64,000 nucleotides of DNA from JBAXTE01 sp963556065. GTDB lineage: Bacteria > Bacteroidota > Bacteroidia > Bacteroidales > WCHB1-69. The stretch's first letter is position 1, and every line of letters starts with the position of its first letter. The translations under genes were made by a program, and so were the position numbers. Positions 8,629-16,015 of this stretch are shown here, piece after piece. The notes beneath the pieces are model-generated. The model was not told the DNA's origin and made no database searches. It saw only the letters and a list, made by a program, of their open reading frames with translations. The stretch covers positions 1-64,000 of the forward strand of contig CAUVYH020000009.1 in the NCBI GenBank assembly GCA_963556065.3. The letters run 5' to 3'.

Positions 8629-9657
8629 CTATTTTTTGGGTTTGTATTTGGAAAGAGTCAGAATTTTCTGACTGTTGGTTTCATTTAGAAGTTCGGGCAA
8701 ATTGGCATTCTTATAATTGTTCATGTAAGCTCTAACAATTTGCCATCCAATCCAAGCTCCAACCCTGCCGGGAGAATCGTTGGTGAAAAAAGAGGTAAAT
8801 GGGGCTTCGTTAATGAATTTCATGATGATTTTTGAGTCGGGGCTATAAAGCATTTTGTTTTCAATGATATATCCCCACATATTAACTTCGTTTTTTTTCG
8901 CCCATTCCAGTTTTTTCTGGGGATAACCGATGATGATGGTATCGTTTTCGTTGGGTAACATAGCTTCGGCAAAGTAAAGCCGTTTACCTTCGTTAATCAT
9001 TTCGTCGAGTAAGGTAATGCGGGAATTGTCGAATTTTATCTGGCTATATGCCATCTCTTTCATGCAATCGGCAACGATAAACTCTTTACTACAACGTTCG
9101 CTTTTATAAATAGGGACTCCGATTTGGGGATAATATTTACAATCCTTTCCCAAATACATATCCAATGCAATAATCAATACGGAATCGGCAAATTTTATGG
9201 GCATCTCGTAATCGAGGCTTGAAACGTAAGTATATACTTTTGGAATTTTTTGGGTTGGGAAATAATAGTTGTAGTACGAAAAAGCATCATCAAACTGAGT
9301 TTTTAGGCCATTTACGTCCGGATATTTCTTCATGGTTTCCCGATAAATTTCTTTCGTGACGGGGTCGGAAATAAATGCATACAATTGTTGCTGGTTTTTA
9401 TAGTCATGAACATCGCCACTCAGAAAAAAGGAGTATGTGGGTTGAATTCGGGCGAGTCCGTTTTCAAAATTCTTTGGATCCAGATTAAACAAATCTTTTT
9501 CGTATCGATAAATGGTGGTATTCACTTTAGCACGAATTTCTTTGATTTTATCGGCTTTCACTGCAAATTTTTTCTCTTTGTCTCTATTACAAGAATTGCA
9601 TGATGAGAGAAAAAAACCGAGTATTGTAATAAGTAGAAAAAAAATTTGTCGTTTCAT
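8629..9657 (-). CDS. gldB: GldB-like gliding motility lipoprotein
   Basis: A 342-residue lipoprotein with lipobox FFLSSC and modified Cys at C20. It carries the GldB signatures: IYRYEKDLF, YTYVSSLDYEMPI, LDMYLGKD and the C-terminal WIGWQIVRAYMNN. GldB is essential for gliding in Flavobacterium and is linked to the GldJ/type IX machinery; homologues also occur in non-gliding Bacteroidota. An upstream in-frame ATG at 9702 is rejected because it puts 15 residues before the signal peptide and because the -7 box at 9681-9688 lies inside it. In flavobacteria gldB often lies near nadE. Here nadE is about 1 kb away on the opposite strand, with a beta-barrel gene between. Confidence 0.85.
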   Translation of the reverse strand: MKRQIFFLLITILGFFLSSCNSCNRDKEKKFAVKADKIKEIRAKVNTTIYRYEKDLFNLDPKNFENGLARIQPTYSFFLSGDVHDYKNQQQLYAFISDPVTKEIYRETMKKYPDVNGLKTQFDDAFSYYNYYFPTQKIPKVYTYVSSLDYEMPIKFADSVLIIALDMYLGKDCKYYPQIGVPIYKSERCSKEFIVADCMKEMAYSQIKFDNSRITLLDEMINEGKRLYFAEAMLPNENDTIIIGYPQKKLEWAKKNEVNMWGYIIENKMLYSPDSKIIMKFINEAPFTSFFTNDSPGRVGAWIGWQIVRAYMNNYKNANLPELLNETNSQKILTLSKYKPKK

Positions 9658-9680
9658 AATATCGTAGTGTTTAGAATGAA

Positions 9681-9688
9681 CAAAAGTA
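9681..9688 (-). promoter_or_regulatory. Putative -7 promoter element of gldB
   Basis: On the minus strand this reads TACTTTTG (TAnnTTTG), 23 bp before the chosen gldB start at 9657. It supports that start over the ATG at 9702. Confidence 0.45.
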
Positions 9689-9836
9689 CCAAATTTTTGC
9701 ATACGTAAAAAGTTAATTACAAATTAATCGAATAAATTTTTTTGTTTGTTTGTATGTGTTATGGTTTGAAAACCAGAAAATTATAATGTGTTTTGCTGAT
9801 TCTTCCTTAAATTGCTTAGCAATAAAAAGCAGATGT

Positions 9837-9869
9837 AATTTAAAATAAAAGGGAATTTTATTTTAAATT
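9837..9869. promoter_or_regulatory. Perfect 14-bp inverted repeat, possible operator
   Basis: AATTTAAAATAAAA (9837-9850) and its exact complement (9856-9869) flank GGGAA. The palindrome ends 13 bp before the -7 box at 9883-9890, so it covers the -33 region of the beta-barrel gene promoter. There is no following T-run in either direction that makes a terminator likelier. Confidence 0.45.
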
Positions 9870-9882
9870 AGAAAAAATGGAT

Positions 9883-9890
9883 TAACTTTG
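9883..9890 (+). promoter_or_regulatory. Putative -7 promoter element of beta-barrel gene
   Basis: TAACTTTG fits TAnnTTTG and lies 40 bp before the start at 9930. Confidence 0.45.
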
Positions 9891-9929
9891 TAACAAATAT
9901 TTTAAACAAGAACTATAAAACCTAAGCGT

Positions 9930-10631
9930 ATGAAAAAAATATCAACACTCCTTATCATTGCCTTGTTTTTTTTCACAAATAGTATTAAGGCTCAGGATGA
10001 TGCTCAAAAAACATTTGTACTCGGTTTAAGCTTTTCTCCCAGTATCGATTGGATGAGCCCAAGTACGGATAAATATCTTTCCGATGGTGTTACAATCGGT
10101 TATGCTTATGGCATTGATATGGATTTTAGTATTGCACATTCTCCCAACTATTTTATTCATACCGGTTTACAACTTAAAAGAACCGGAGGGAAACTGAGTT
10201 ATCAGGATACGTTGGTGGTTACCTCCGGTCAAAGTGCACAATATGTAGATTTATCCCGTAAATATAAAATTGATTATCTCCGTATTCCGGCTGCATTCAA
10301 GCTAAAAACAAATCAATTCGGAAGATTCACTTTTTATGGGATGTTCGGTTTGGATTTCGACATCAAGGTGGGAGCCAAGGCCAATGATGACTATAGAAAC
10401 CTGACGACGAGCAAGTCGGATATAAAAATCACGGATGATATTCCTCTCTTTAGATCAGGATTGTTGGTTGGTGCAGGTTCCGAATACACGATCAGCGGGA
10501 ATACGAAAGTTTTTGGTGGAATTCATTTTAGCAATGGATTTACGGATGGACTTTCACGGACAAATATTTATGGTGTTAAGGAAAATGCGACGTCAAAGTA
10601 TGTTGAATTAACCGTTGGCGTGTTGTTTTAA
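9930..10631 (+). CDS. PorT-family-like outer membrane beta-barrel protein
   Basis: A 233-residue protein with a Sec signal peptide (cut after IKAQ, residue 21). The mature chain alternates aromatic and polar residues in about eight strands and ends in Phe (VELTVGVLF), as expected for an outer-membrane barrel. The pattern GVTIGYAYGIDMDF, FIHTGLQLKRTGGKL and IDYLRIPAAFKLK is typical of the 'outer membrane beta-barrel protein 2' group that includes PorT of the type IX system. I do not claim it is PorT itself. It is a single-gene unit with its own promoter and terminator, between gldB and nadE. Confidence 0.7.
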   Translation: MKKISTLLIIALFFFTNSIKAQDDAQKTFVLGLSFSPSIDWMSPSTDKYLSDGVTIGYAYGIDMDFSIAHSPNYFIHTGLQLKRTGGKLSYQDTLVVTSGQSAQYVDLSRKYKIDYLRIPAAFKLKTNQFGRFTFYGMFGLDFDIKVGAKANDDYRNLTTSKSDIKITDDIPLFRSGLLVGAGSEYTISGNTKVFGGIHFSNGFTDGLSRTNIYGVKENATSKYVELTVGVLF

Positions 10632-10663
10632 TTCGTGGCACTTACTTTATTGCTAAAAAATAT

Positions 10664-10693
10664 ACCGTATAGACAAACCTATACGGTTTTTTT
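10664..10693 (+). terminator. Rho-independent terminator after beta-barrel gene
   Basis: ACCGTATAG (10664-10672) pairs with CTATACGGT (10679-10687) and is followed by a run of T to 10693. Confidence 0.85.
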
Positions 10694-10696
10694 GTT

Positions 10697-10704
10697 TACT
10701 TTTG
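10697..10704 (+). promoter_or_regulatory. Putative -7 promoter element of nadE
   Basis: TACTTTTG fits TAnnTTTG, 27 bp before the nadE start codon. It lies directly after the upstream terminator. Confidence 0.45.
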
Positions 10705-10730
10705 CTCACAAATTAAGTATGTAATTAACA

Positions 10731-12359
10731 ATGAAAATAGCATTAGTTCAAGCCTCTTTTTCCGAAGGAAATTTTGGCAGTAATACCACGGTTATAATAA
10801 ACAGTATTCGCAAAGCTGCCTTAAAAGGAGCTGATTTAGTAGTTTTCCCCGAATTGGCACTTTCGGGTGGATATGTGGGTGATATTGCAGATTATGATGA
10901 TTTTCGCGAATCAAATTTGGATATGTTAAACAATATCGCGTCAGAATGTAGAGATATTGCCGTGGTGGTTGGTTGTTATATTCCAACCGAGCAAATTATG
11001 GAAAAACCGTTTTATAACGCCGCTTGTTTTATCGCGGATGGTAAAGTACAACGGATTGTGGCTAAAACAGTGCTCAACGATAATGACATAAACGAAGAAT
11101 CAAGGCATTTTGAACCGAATAGTACCTTTGAAATCTGTACTTATAATGGGGAAACCTTTGCTATTGTTATTTCCGACGACATTTCGGTTCCCGCACTATC
11201 TTCGGAATTTTCTATTAATCCCATGGATGAAATTTCAAAGCAAAATCCGGCTTTTGCTATTTGCATTGGTGCCGTTCCGTTCGATTACAACCAACAGGAG
11301 ATTCGACGTATGGTAATCTCTGCAAATGCTGTTCGGTACGAAATTCCGTTTGTGTTTGTGAACCATGTTGGAGCTCATGTTAATGTTGTTTACGATGGAG
11401 GCTCGATGGTTTCTAATGCTCATGGCGAAATTGTTTACGAAATGGAGTGCTTTAAAAGCGGAATGGCCGTAGTGGATATTAACGAAGTAAAAAACGGATC
11501 GCTTAAAGAAATAGAAACTATTAATACGCCCAAGATTGAACGCATTTATCAAGCAATAACGATGGGTTTGCGCGACTATTTTAAACGTTCCGGTTTTTCC
11601 AAAGCAGTATTGGGTCTTTCGGGCGGAATAGATTCGGCTGTGGTGGCCACGCTTTCGGTGGACGTTTTGGGAAAGGAAAATGTGATGGGTGTGTTGATGC
11701 CTTCGGAGTTTTCCACAGACCATTCAGTTAAAGATGCCGAAGAACTGGCAAAGAATCTTGGCATTGAATATGACATTGTTCCAATTAAATCGGCTTACGA
11801 TTCGTTTATGAAACTCTTTGAACCGCGATGGAACGGCTTACCTTTTGATGTTACCGAAGAAAATCTTCAGGCGCGGATAAGAGCGGTAACGGTAATGTCA
11901 TATTCCAATAAATTCAAAGCAATGTTGGTAAACACGTCCAATAAAAGTGAAGCGGCGGTGGGCTATGGCACCATGTACGGCGATCTTTGCGGAGGAATTT
12001 CCGCTATTGGAGATCTTTATAAAACGCAGGTATATGAGTTGGCAAATTATCTGAATCGTGACAAGGTTAGAATCCCAATAAACACACTAACCAAAGCTCC
12101 ATCAGCAGAACTTCGCCCCGGACAAAAAGATGCCGATTCGTTACCCGATTACGATATTTTAGACCAATTGTTATATGCACATCTTGAAGGAAAAAATAAT
12201 GCGGAACAATTGCTGGCGATGGGATTTGAACAATCATTGGTGAATAAAGTATTACGATTAATCCGTCTAAATGAATACAAACGGTTGCAGTGTCCCCCAA
12301 TCATCCGGGTTTCCACTTGCGCTTTTGGCCATGGAAGAAGGTTTCCTGCAGTCTGGTAG
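10731..12359 (+). CDS. nadE: NAD synthetase with nitrilase-like N-domain lacking the catalytic Cys
   Basis: A 542-residue two-domain NAD+ synthetase. The C-terminal half is a complete ATP-dependent synthetase: PP-loop SGGIDS at 297-302, NTSNKSEAAVGYGT, CGGISAIGDLYKTQVY and the substrate segment SAELRPGQKDADSLPDYD. It converts nicotinate adenine dinucleotide to NAD+. The N-terminal half is the glutaminase (carbon-nitrogen hydrolase) domain that normally supplies ammonia from glutamine. Its Glu (E41, FPELALSG) and Lys (K112, AKT) are present, but the position of the nucleophilic Cys in the usual ICEDIW motif reads ISDDIS, with Ser at residue 148 (codon TCC at 11172-11174). The loop after K112, usually LPNYDVFDE, is also changed. 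The enzyme may depend on free ammonia. The M64 peptidase gene follows after 32 bp. Confidence 0.9.
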   Translation: MKIALVQASFSEGNFGSNTTVIINSIRKAALKGADLVVFPELALSGGYVGDIADYDDFRESNLDMLNNIASECRDIAVVVGCYIPTEQIMEKPFYNAACFIADGKVQRIVAKTVLNDNDINEESRHFEPNSTFEICTYNGETFAIVISDDISVPALSSEFSINPMDEISKQNPAFAICIGAVPFDYNQQEIRRMVISANAVRYEIPFVFVNHVGAHVNVVYDGGSMVSNAHGEIVYEMECFKSGMAVVDINEVKNGSLKEIETINTPKIERIYQAITMGLRDYFKRSGFSKAVLGLSGGIDSAVVATLSVDVLGKENVMGVLMPSEFSTDHSVKDAEELAKNLGIEYDIVPIKSAYDSFMKLFEPRWNGLPFDVTEENLQARIRAVTVMSYSNKFKAMLVNTSNKSEAAVGYGTMYGDLCGGISAIGDLYKTQVYELANYLNRDKVRIPINTLTKAPSAELRPGQKDADSLPDYDILDQLLYAHLEGKNNAEQLLAMGFEQSLVNKVLRLIRLNEYKRLQCPPIIRVSTCAFGHGRRFPAVW

Positions 12360-12391
12360 TTTATATACCGTGCGAAGTTATATATAAAAAA

Positions 12392-13675
12392 ATGAAGAAA
12401 GTCAGTTTAATTCTTGTTCTTTTTTTCTGTTTGGGTATTGCTAAAGCTCAGAAGGTAAAATTTAATGAGTATTTTGTTTTTAAAACTTTACGAATCGATT
12501 ATTTGCATACGGGAAATCAGAAAGTAGATACGATTGAATTTTCAAAAGCTCATTCTTACCCCAACTGGGCCGGGACAATGTTGCAACTTATCGATCCGTT
12601 TAATTACGGAGCCAACCGGGTGGAACTTTACGATTCTTTATCAAATACCATGATATACAGCCGGGGCTATTCCAATTTGTTCGAAGAGTGGCGAACCACC
12701 GCTGAAGGAAAAATCAAGACCGAATCGTTTGAGGAGACATTGTTGGTTCCCATGCCTAAAAAAACAGTTAAAGTTGCCATTCAGCGAAGAGAACGGGATG
12801 GCAAATATTCCTTGTTGTCTGTTTTTTATCTCAATCCATTAAATATCAAGGCTTCGGACATCGTAAAAGAGAAACAAATGGTTTTTCATCGGGGCGGAAA
12901 GAGTGATAAATGTGTAGATATCACCTTTATTGCCGATGGATATGCAATTGGTGATTCCGCAAAATTAAAAGAAGACTTTAGTCGATATGCGGATTATCTT
13001 TTAAATTGTAAACCATATAACAGCCTAAAGCAATTTATTAATATTACCGGAGTGTTTTCTTATTCCGAAGAATCGGGAATTAACGATCCCATTAGTTCTA
13101 CCCAAAGAAAGTCTGCTGTTGGTTGTACCTTTAATTCAATAGGTTCCGATCGTTACCTGATGACTACGCAGATGTGGAAACTGCATGATTATGTAGAATC
13201 GGCACCCACCGATGCAATTGTCATTATCTGCAACACTCCGAAATACGGTGGTGGAGGTATCTACAATTACTACGCAACGGTGGCTGCCGATTGTCCCCAA
13301 GGTGATTTTATTTTGGTTCACGAAACGGGACACAGTATTGCCGGATTGGCCGACGAATATTATACTTCCGAAGTGAGTACCGAGGATTTTTATCCGTTAG
13401 ACATTGAACCGTGGGAACCCAACATTACCACTAACGTTGATTTTGCAAAGAAATGGAAATGGATGATAGCTAAAGAAACACCGGTTCCAACGCCTTGTGA
13501 GAGTGCATACGAAAACACGGTTGGGTTGTATGAAGGGGCTGGGTATATGGCCAAAGGAATCTATCGTCCTTGGCAAAATTGCACGATGAAAAACATTAAA
13601 TATGATGCTTTTTGTCCGGTATGCCGGAATGCCATTAAAATCATGGTGGAGTATTATGGTGGAGTTTATAAATAA
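12392..13675 (+). CDS. Secreted M64 family metallopeptidase
   Basis: A 427-residue secreted peptidase of the IgA-peptidase M64 family. It has a signal peptide (residues 1-19, ending AKAQ), an N-terminal beta domain, then the catalytic region. The zinc motif is H310-E311-T-G-H314 followed by SIAGLADEYY, the M64 form of HExxH with the later Asp ligand. Conserved Cys occur near the C-terminus (NCTMKN, FCPVCRN). There is no type IX sorting domain. An in-frame ATG at 12290 overlaps nadE and is rejected: it adds 34 residues before a complete signal peptide. The gene lies 32 bp after nadE, probably read from the same promoter. The substrate is unknown. Confidence 0.85.
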   Translation: MKKVSLILVLFFCLGIAKAQKVKFNEYFVFKTLRIDYLHTGNQKVDTIEFSKAHSYPNWAGTMLQLIDPFNYGANRVELYDSLSNTMIYSRGYSNLFEEWRTTAEGKIKTESFEETLLVPMPKKTVKVAIQRRERDGKYSLLSVFYLNPLNIKASDIVKEKQMVFHRGGKSDKCVDITFIADGYAIGDSAKLKEDFSRYADYLLNCKPYNSLKQFINITGVFSYSEESGINDPISSTQRKSAVGCTFNSIGSDRYLMTTQMWKLHDYVESAPTDAIVIICNTPKYGGGGIYNYYATVAADCPQGDFILVHETGHSIAGLADEYYTSEVSTEDFYPLDIEPWEPNITTNVDFAKKWKWMIAKETPVPTPCESAYENTVGLYEGAGYMAKGIYRPWQNCTMKNIKYDAFCPVCRNAIKIMVEYYGGVYK

Positions 13676-13730
13676 ACACTTAATTAGCCGGAATAACAAC
13701 TTCTTTAACAAAAAGTTCTGCTCATTATTA

Positions 13731-13762
13731 TTTGGGCAGTTTTAAAAAAGGTTTTATATTTG
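13731..13762 (+). promoter_or_regulatory. Bacteroidota promoter of ptb-buk
   Basis: A full match: TTTG at 13731-13734, a 20-bp spacer, then TATATTTG at 13755-13762. The start codon at 13802 gives a leader of about 30 nt. An upstream ATG at 13760 falls inside the -7 box, which supports the later start. Confidence 0.7.
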
Positions 13763-13801
13763 GCAAATCAAAGAAAAAACAACATAAAAAATAACAATAC
13801 A

Positions 13802-14704
13802 ATGGCAATCACAAAACTAAATCAGTTAATCGACTTAGTAAAAGAAAAAGGGAAAAAGAAACTTGTGGCCGCTTATGCTAACGATGCACATACCATCGAA
13901 GCGGTAAATAACGCAGTAGAAATGGGAATCGTGGATGCAATTCTCACGGGCGATGAGGCCACAATTCGTAATGTTTGCAAAGAATTAAACATCGATGCAA
14001 ACAAATTCGAAATCGTACAGGAAGCCGATGAAACTAAAGCGGCACAATTGGCGGTAAAACTTATCAATGACGGCAAAGGAAACATCTTGATGAAAGGGTT
14101 GGTAAGTACCGATAAATACATGCGTGCTTTGTTAAACAAGGAAAAAGGATTAATGAATCCCAATGGGACACTTACCCATATTGGTGTTTTTGAAAATCCG
14201 AATTACCACAAATTACTTATTGCAAGTGACTGTGCCATTATTCCACAGCCCGATTTTAAACAAAAAACTATTATTCTTAATCATCTGGTCAACACCGCTC
14301 ATAAAATAGGAATTGAAAAACCAAAAGTGGCGATTATTGCGGCTACAGAACAAGTATCTCCGGGTATGTCGGCATGTGTTGATGCTGCTGTTCTCTCTAA
14401 AATGGCCGATCGTGGTCAGATAAAAGGTGCTTTTGTTGAAGGACCGTTGGCTTTGGATGTTGCTGTTGACAAAGAAAGTGCGGAGATTAAAAAAATCAAT
14501 TCGCCAGTGGCCGGTGATGCGGATTGCTTGTTATTTCCAAATATTGAAAGCGGCAATGTCTTTTATAAAGCATGTTCAAAATTCGATCATTCTGAAATTG
14601 CAGCCAATGTTTTGGGGGCTCGTGTTCCTTGTGTTTTATCATCAAGAGGAGATACGGCTTTAACCAAACTTTATTCCATTGCATTAGCGGCATTATTAGC
14701 ATAA
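13802..14704 (+). CDS. ptb: Phosphate butyryltransferase
   Basis: A 300-residue enzyme of the phosphate acetyl/butyryltransferase family. It exchanges CoA for phosphate on butyryl-CoA (or branched-chain acyl-CoA) to give the acyl phosphate. Family segments include DAILTGDEATIRNVC, GNILMKGLVSTDKYMRALLNKEKGL, LTHIGVFENPNYHKLL, TEQVSPGMSAC and VEGPLALDVAVDKESA. The gene for butyrate kinase follows after 79 bp, which makes the butyryl rather than acetyl assignment likely. The pair yields ATP by substrate-level phosphorylation during amino-acid or carbohydrate fermentation. The start at MAITKL is preferred over ATG 13760 because of the promoter position and family length. A weak hairpin (14714-14738) lies before buk and could reduce read-through. 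Confidence 0.9.
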   Translation: MAITKLNQLIDLVKEKGKKKLVAAYANDAHTIEAVNNAVEMGIVDAILTGDEATIRNVCKELNIDANKFEIVQEADETKAAQLAVKLINDGKGNILMKGLVSTDKYMRALLNKEKGLMNPNGTLTHIGVFENPNYHKLLIASDCAIIPQPDFKQKTIILNHLVNTAHKIGIEKPKVAIIAATEQVSPGMSACVDAAVLSKMADRGQIKGAFVEGPLALDVAVDKESAEIKKINSPVAGDADCLLFPNIESGNVFYKACSKFDHSEIAANVLGARVPCVLSSRGDTALTKLYSIALAALLA

Positions 14705-14783
14705 TTAGGTTACGACAGGGGAGCATTAAAGCTCCCGTCTTTCTTTAATACGAACAGTTTATAAATAAAATCGATTTTTTCTC

Positions 14784-15863
14784 ATGAGTACACAAAGGAT
14801 ATTAGCCATTAATCCGGGTTCAACTTCTACCAAAATAGCTGTTTTTGAAGGTGAAACCCAGATTTTTATAAAAACATTAAAGCATGCAACCGAAGATCTT
14901 GCGCAGTTTGCTGTTATCACGGATCAGTTTGAGTTCAGAAAAAACATCATTATAAAAGAATTGGAAGAGAATAATATTGATGTAAATTCTTTGAAAATAA
15001 TTATGGGCAGAGGAGGATTGTCAAATTTTATTCCTTCCGGGGTTTATGAAGTCAATGAAGCGTTGGAACATGATTTGAAAATCGGGAAAAACGGACAACA
15101 TGCCAGTAATTTGGGTGGACTTATTGCTGCGGATATTGCTCTTTCGATTCCCGGGGCAAAAGCATATATTGCGGATCCGGTAGTGGTTGATGAATTAAGC
15201 GACTTAGCAAGGGTTTCAGGACATCCATTATTCGAAAGAACTTCGGTTTTCCACGCCCTTAACCAAAAAGCAATTGCTCGTACTTATGCCAAAGAGATAA
15301 ATAAAAAATATGAAGAACTCAACATTATTGTTGCCCACCTCGGTGGTGGAATTAGTGTTGGGGCTCATAACAAAGGAAAAGTAATCGATGTGAATCAGGC
15401 GTTGGACGGTGATGGACCATTTAGTCCCGAACGTAGTGGAACACTTCCTGTAGGACAACTGGCAGATTTATGTTTTAGTGGAAAATACACTCGTGATGAA
15501 GTTCGGAAAATGATTACCGGAAAAGGTGGATACGTTGCCTACTTGGGAACAAATGATGCGTATGAAGTAGAGCAACGCATTGCTGCCGGAGATAAAAAAG
15601 CGGAGCTCATAGAAGACGCTATGGCATATCAGGTATCAAAAGAAATCGGAGCAATGGCTACCGTTTTAAAAGGGGATGTGGAAGCTATTTTGCTCACTGG
15701 TGGAATTGCTTATGGAAAACCGTTTGTGGCTAAAATATCCGAACGTGTCGGCTTCCTCGCCCCCATTAAAGTATATCCCGGAGAAGATGAAATGAGGGCT
15801 CTTGCAATGAATGGACTTATGTTGCTTAATAACGAAATTTCCCCGTCAATTTATAAAAAATAG
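14784..15863 (+). CDS. buk: Butyrate kinase
   Basis: A 359-residue ASKHA-fold kinase that converts butyryl phosphate and ADP to butyrate and ATP, paired with ptb just upstream. The N-terminal phosphate-1 loop is NPGSTSTKIAVFEGE. The phosphate-2 region is VAHLGGGISVGAHNKGKVID followed by ALDGDGPFSPERSGTLP, the usual butyrate/branched-chain carboxylate kinase signature. The adenosine site lies in LLTGGIAYGKPF. Length is normal for Buk (about 355). The two genes form the ptb-buk operon, closed by a strong terminator. Branched-chain acyl phosphates are possible alternative substrates. Confidence 0.93.
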   Translation: MSTQRILAINPGSTSTKIAVFEGETQIFIKTLKHATEDLAQFAVITDQFEFRKNIIIKELEENNIDVNSLKIIMGRGGLSNFIPSGVYEVNEALEHDLKIGKNGQHASNLGGLIAADIALSIPGAKAYIADPVVVDELSDLARVSGHPLFERTSVFHALNQKAIARTYAKEINKKYEELNIIVAHLGGGISVGAHNKGKVIDVNQALDGDGPFSPERSGTLPVGQLADLCFSGKYTRDEVRKMITGKGGYVAYLGTNDAYEVEQRIAAGDKKAELIEDAMAYQVSKEIGAMATVLKGDVEAILLTGGIAYGKPFVAKISERVGFLAPIKVYPGEDEMRALAMNGLMLLNNEISPSIYKK

Positions 15864-15892
15864 GGGGGTAAAGTCTTTCCGAAATAATATTT

Positions 15893-15924
15893 AGCGCCAT
15901 TGCTTTAAGCAGTGGCGCTTTTTT
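15893..15924 (+). terminator. Rho-independent terminator after buk
   Basis: AGCGCCATTGC (15893-15903) pairs with GCAGTGGCGCT (15909-15919, one G-U pair), followed by T-run to 15924. Confidence 0.88.
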
Positions 15925-16015
15925 ATATTAAAAAGAAAGATGTTTATCTAAAAAGTTTATTAATTCGAAGATTAATTTATATATTTACACCATAAAATTT
16001 TAAATTAAGTAAAAA

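Noticed and set aside
12290..12391. Upstream ATG start for the M64 peptidase
   Set aside because: It overlaps nadE and would place 34 residues before a complete signal peptide.
14714..14745. Terminator between ptb and buk
   Set aside because: The stem has a bulge and the T-run is interrupted. The genes are a known functional pair, so at most it is a weak attenuator.
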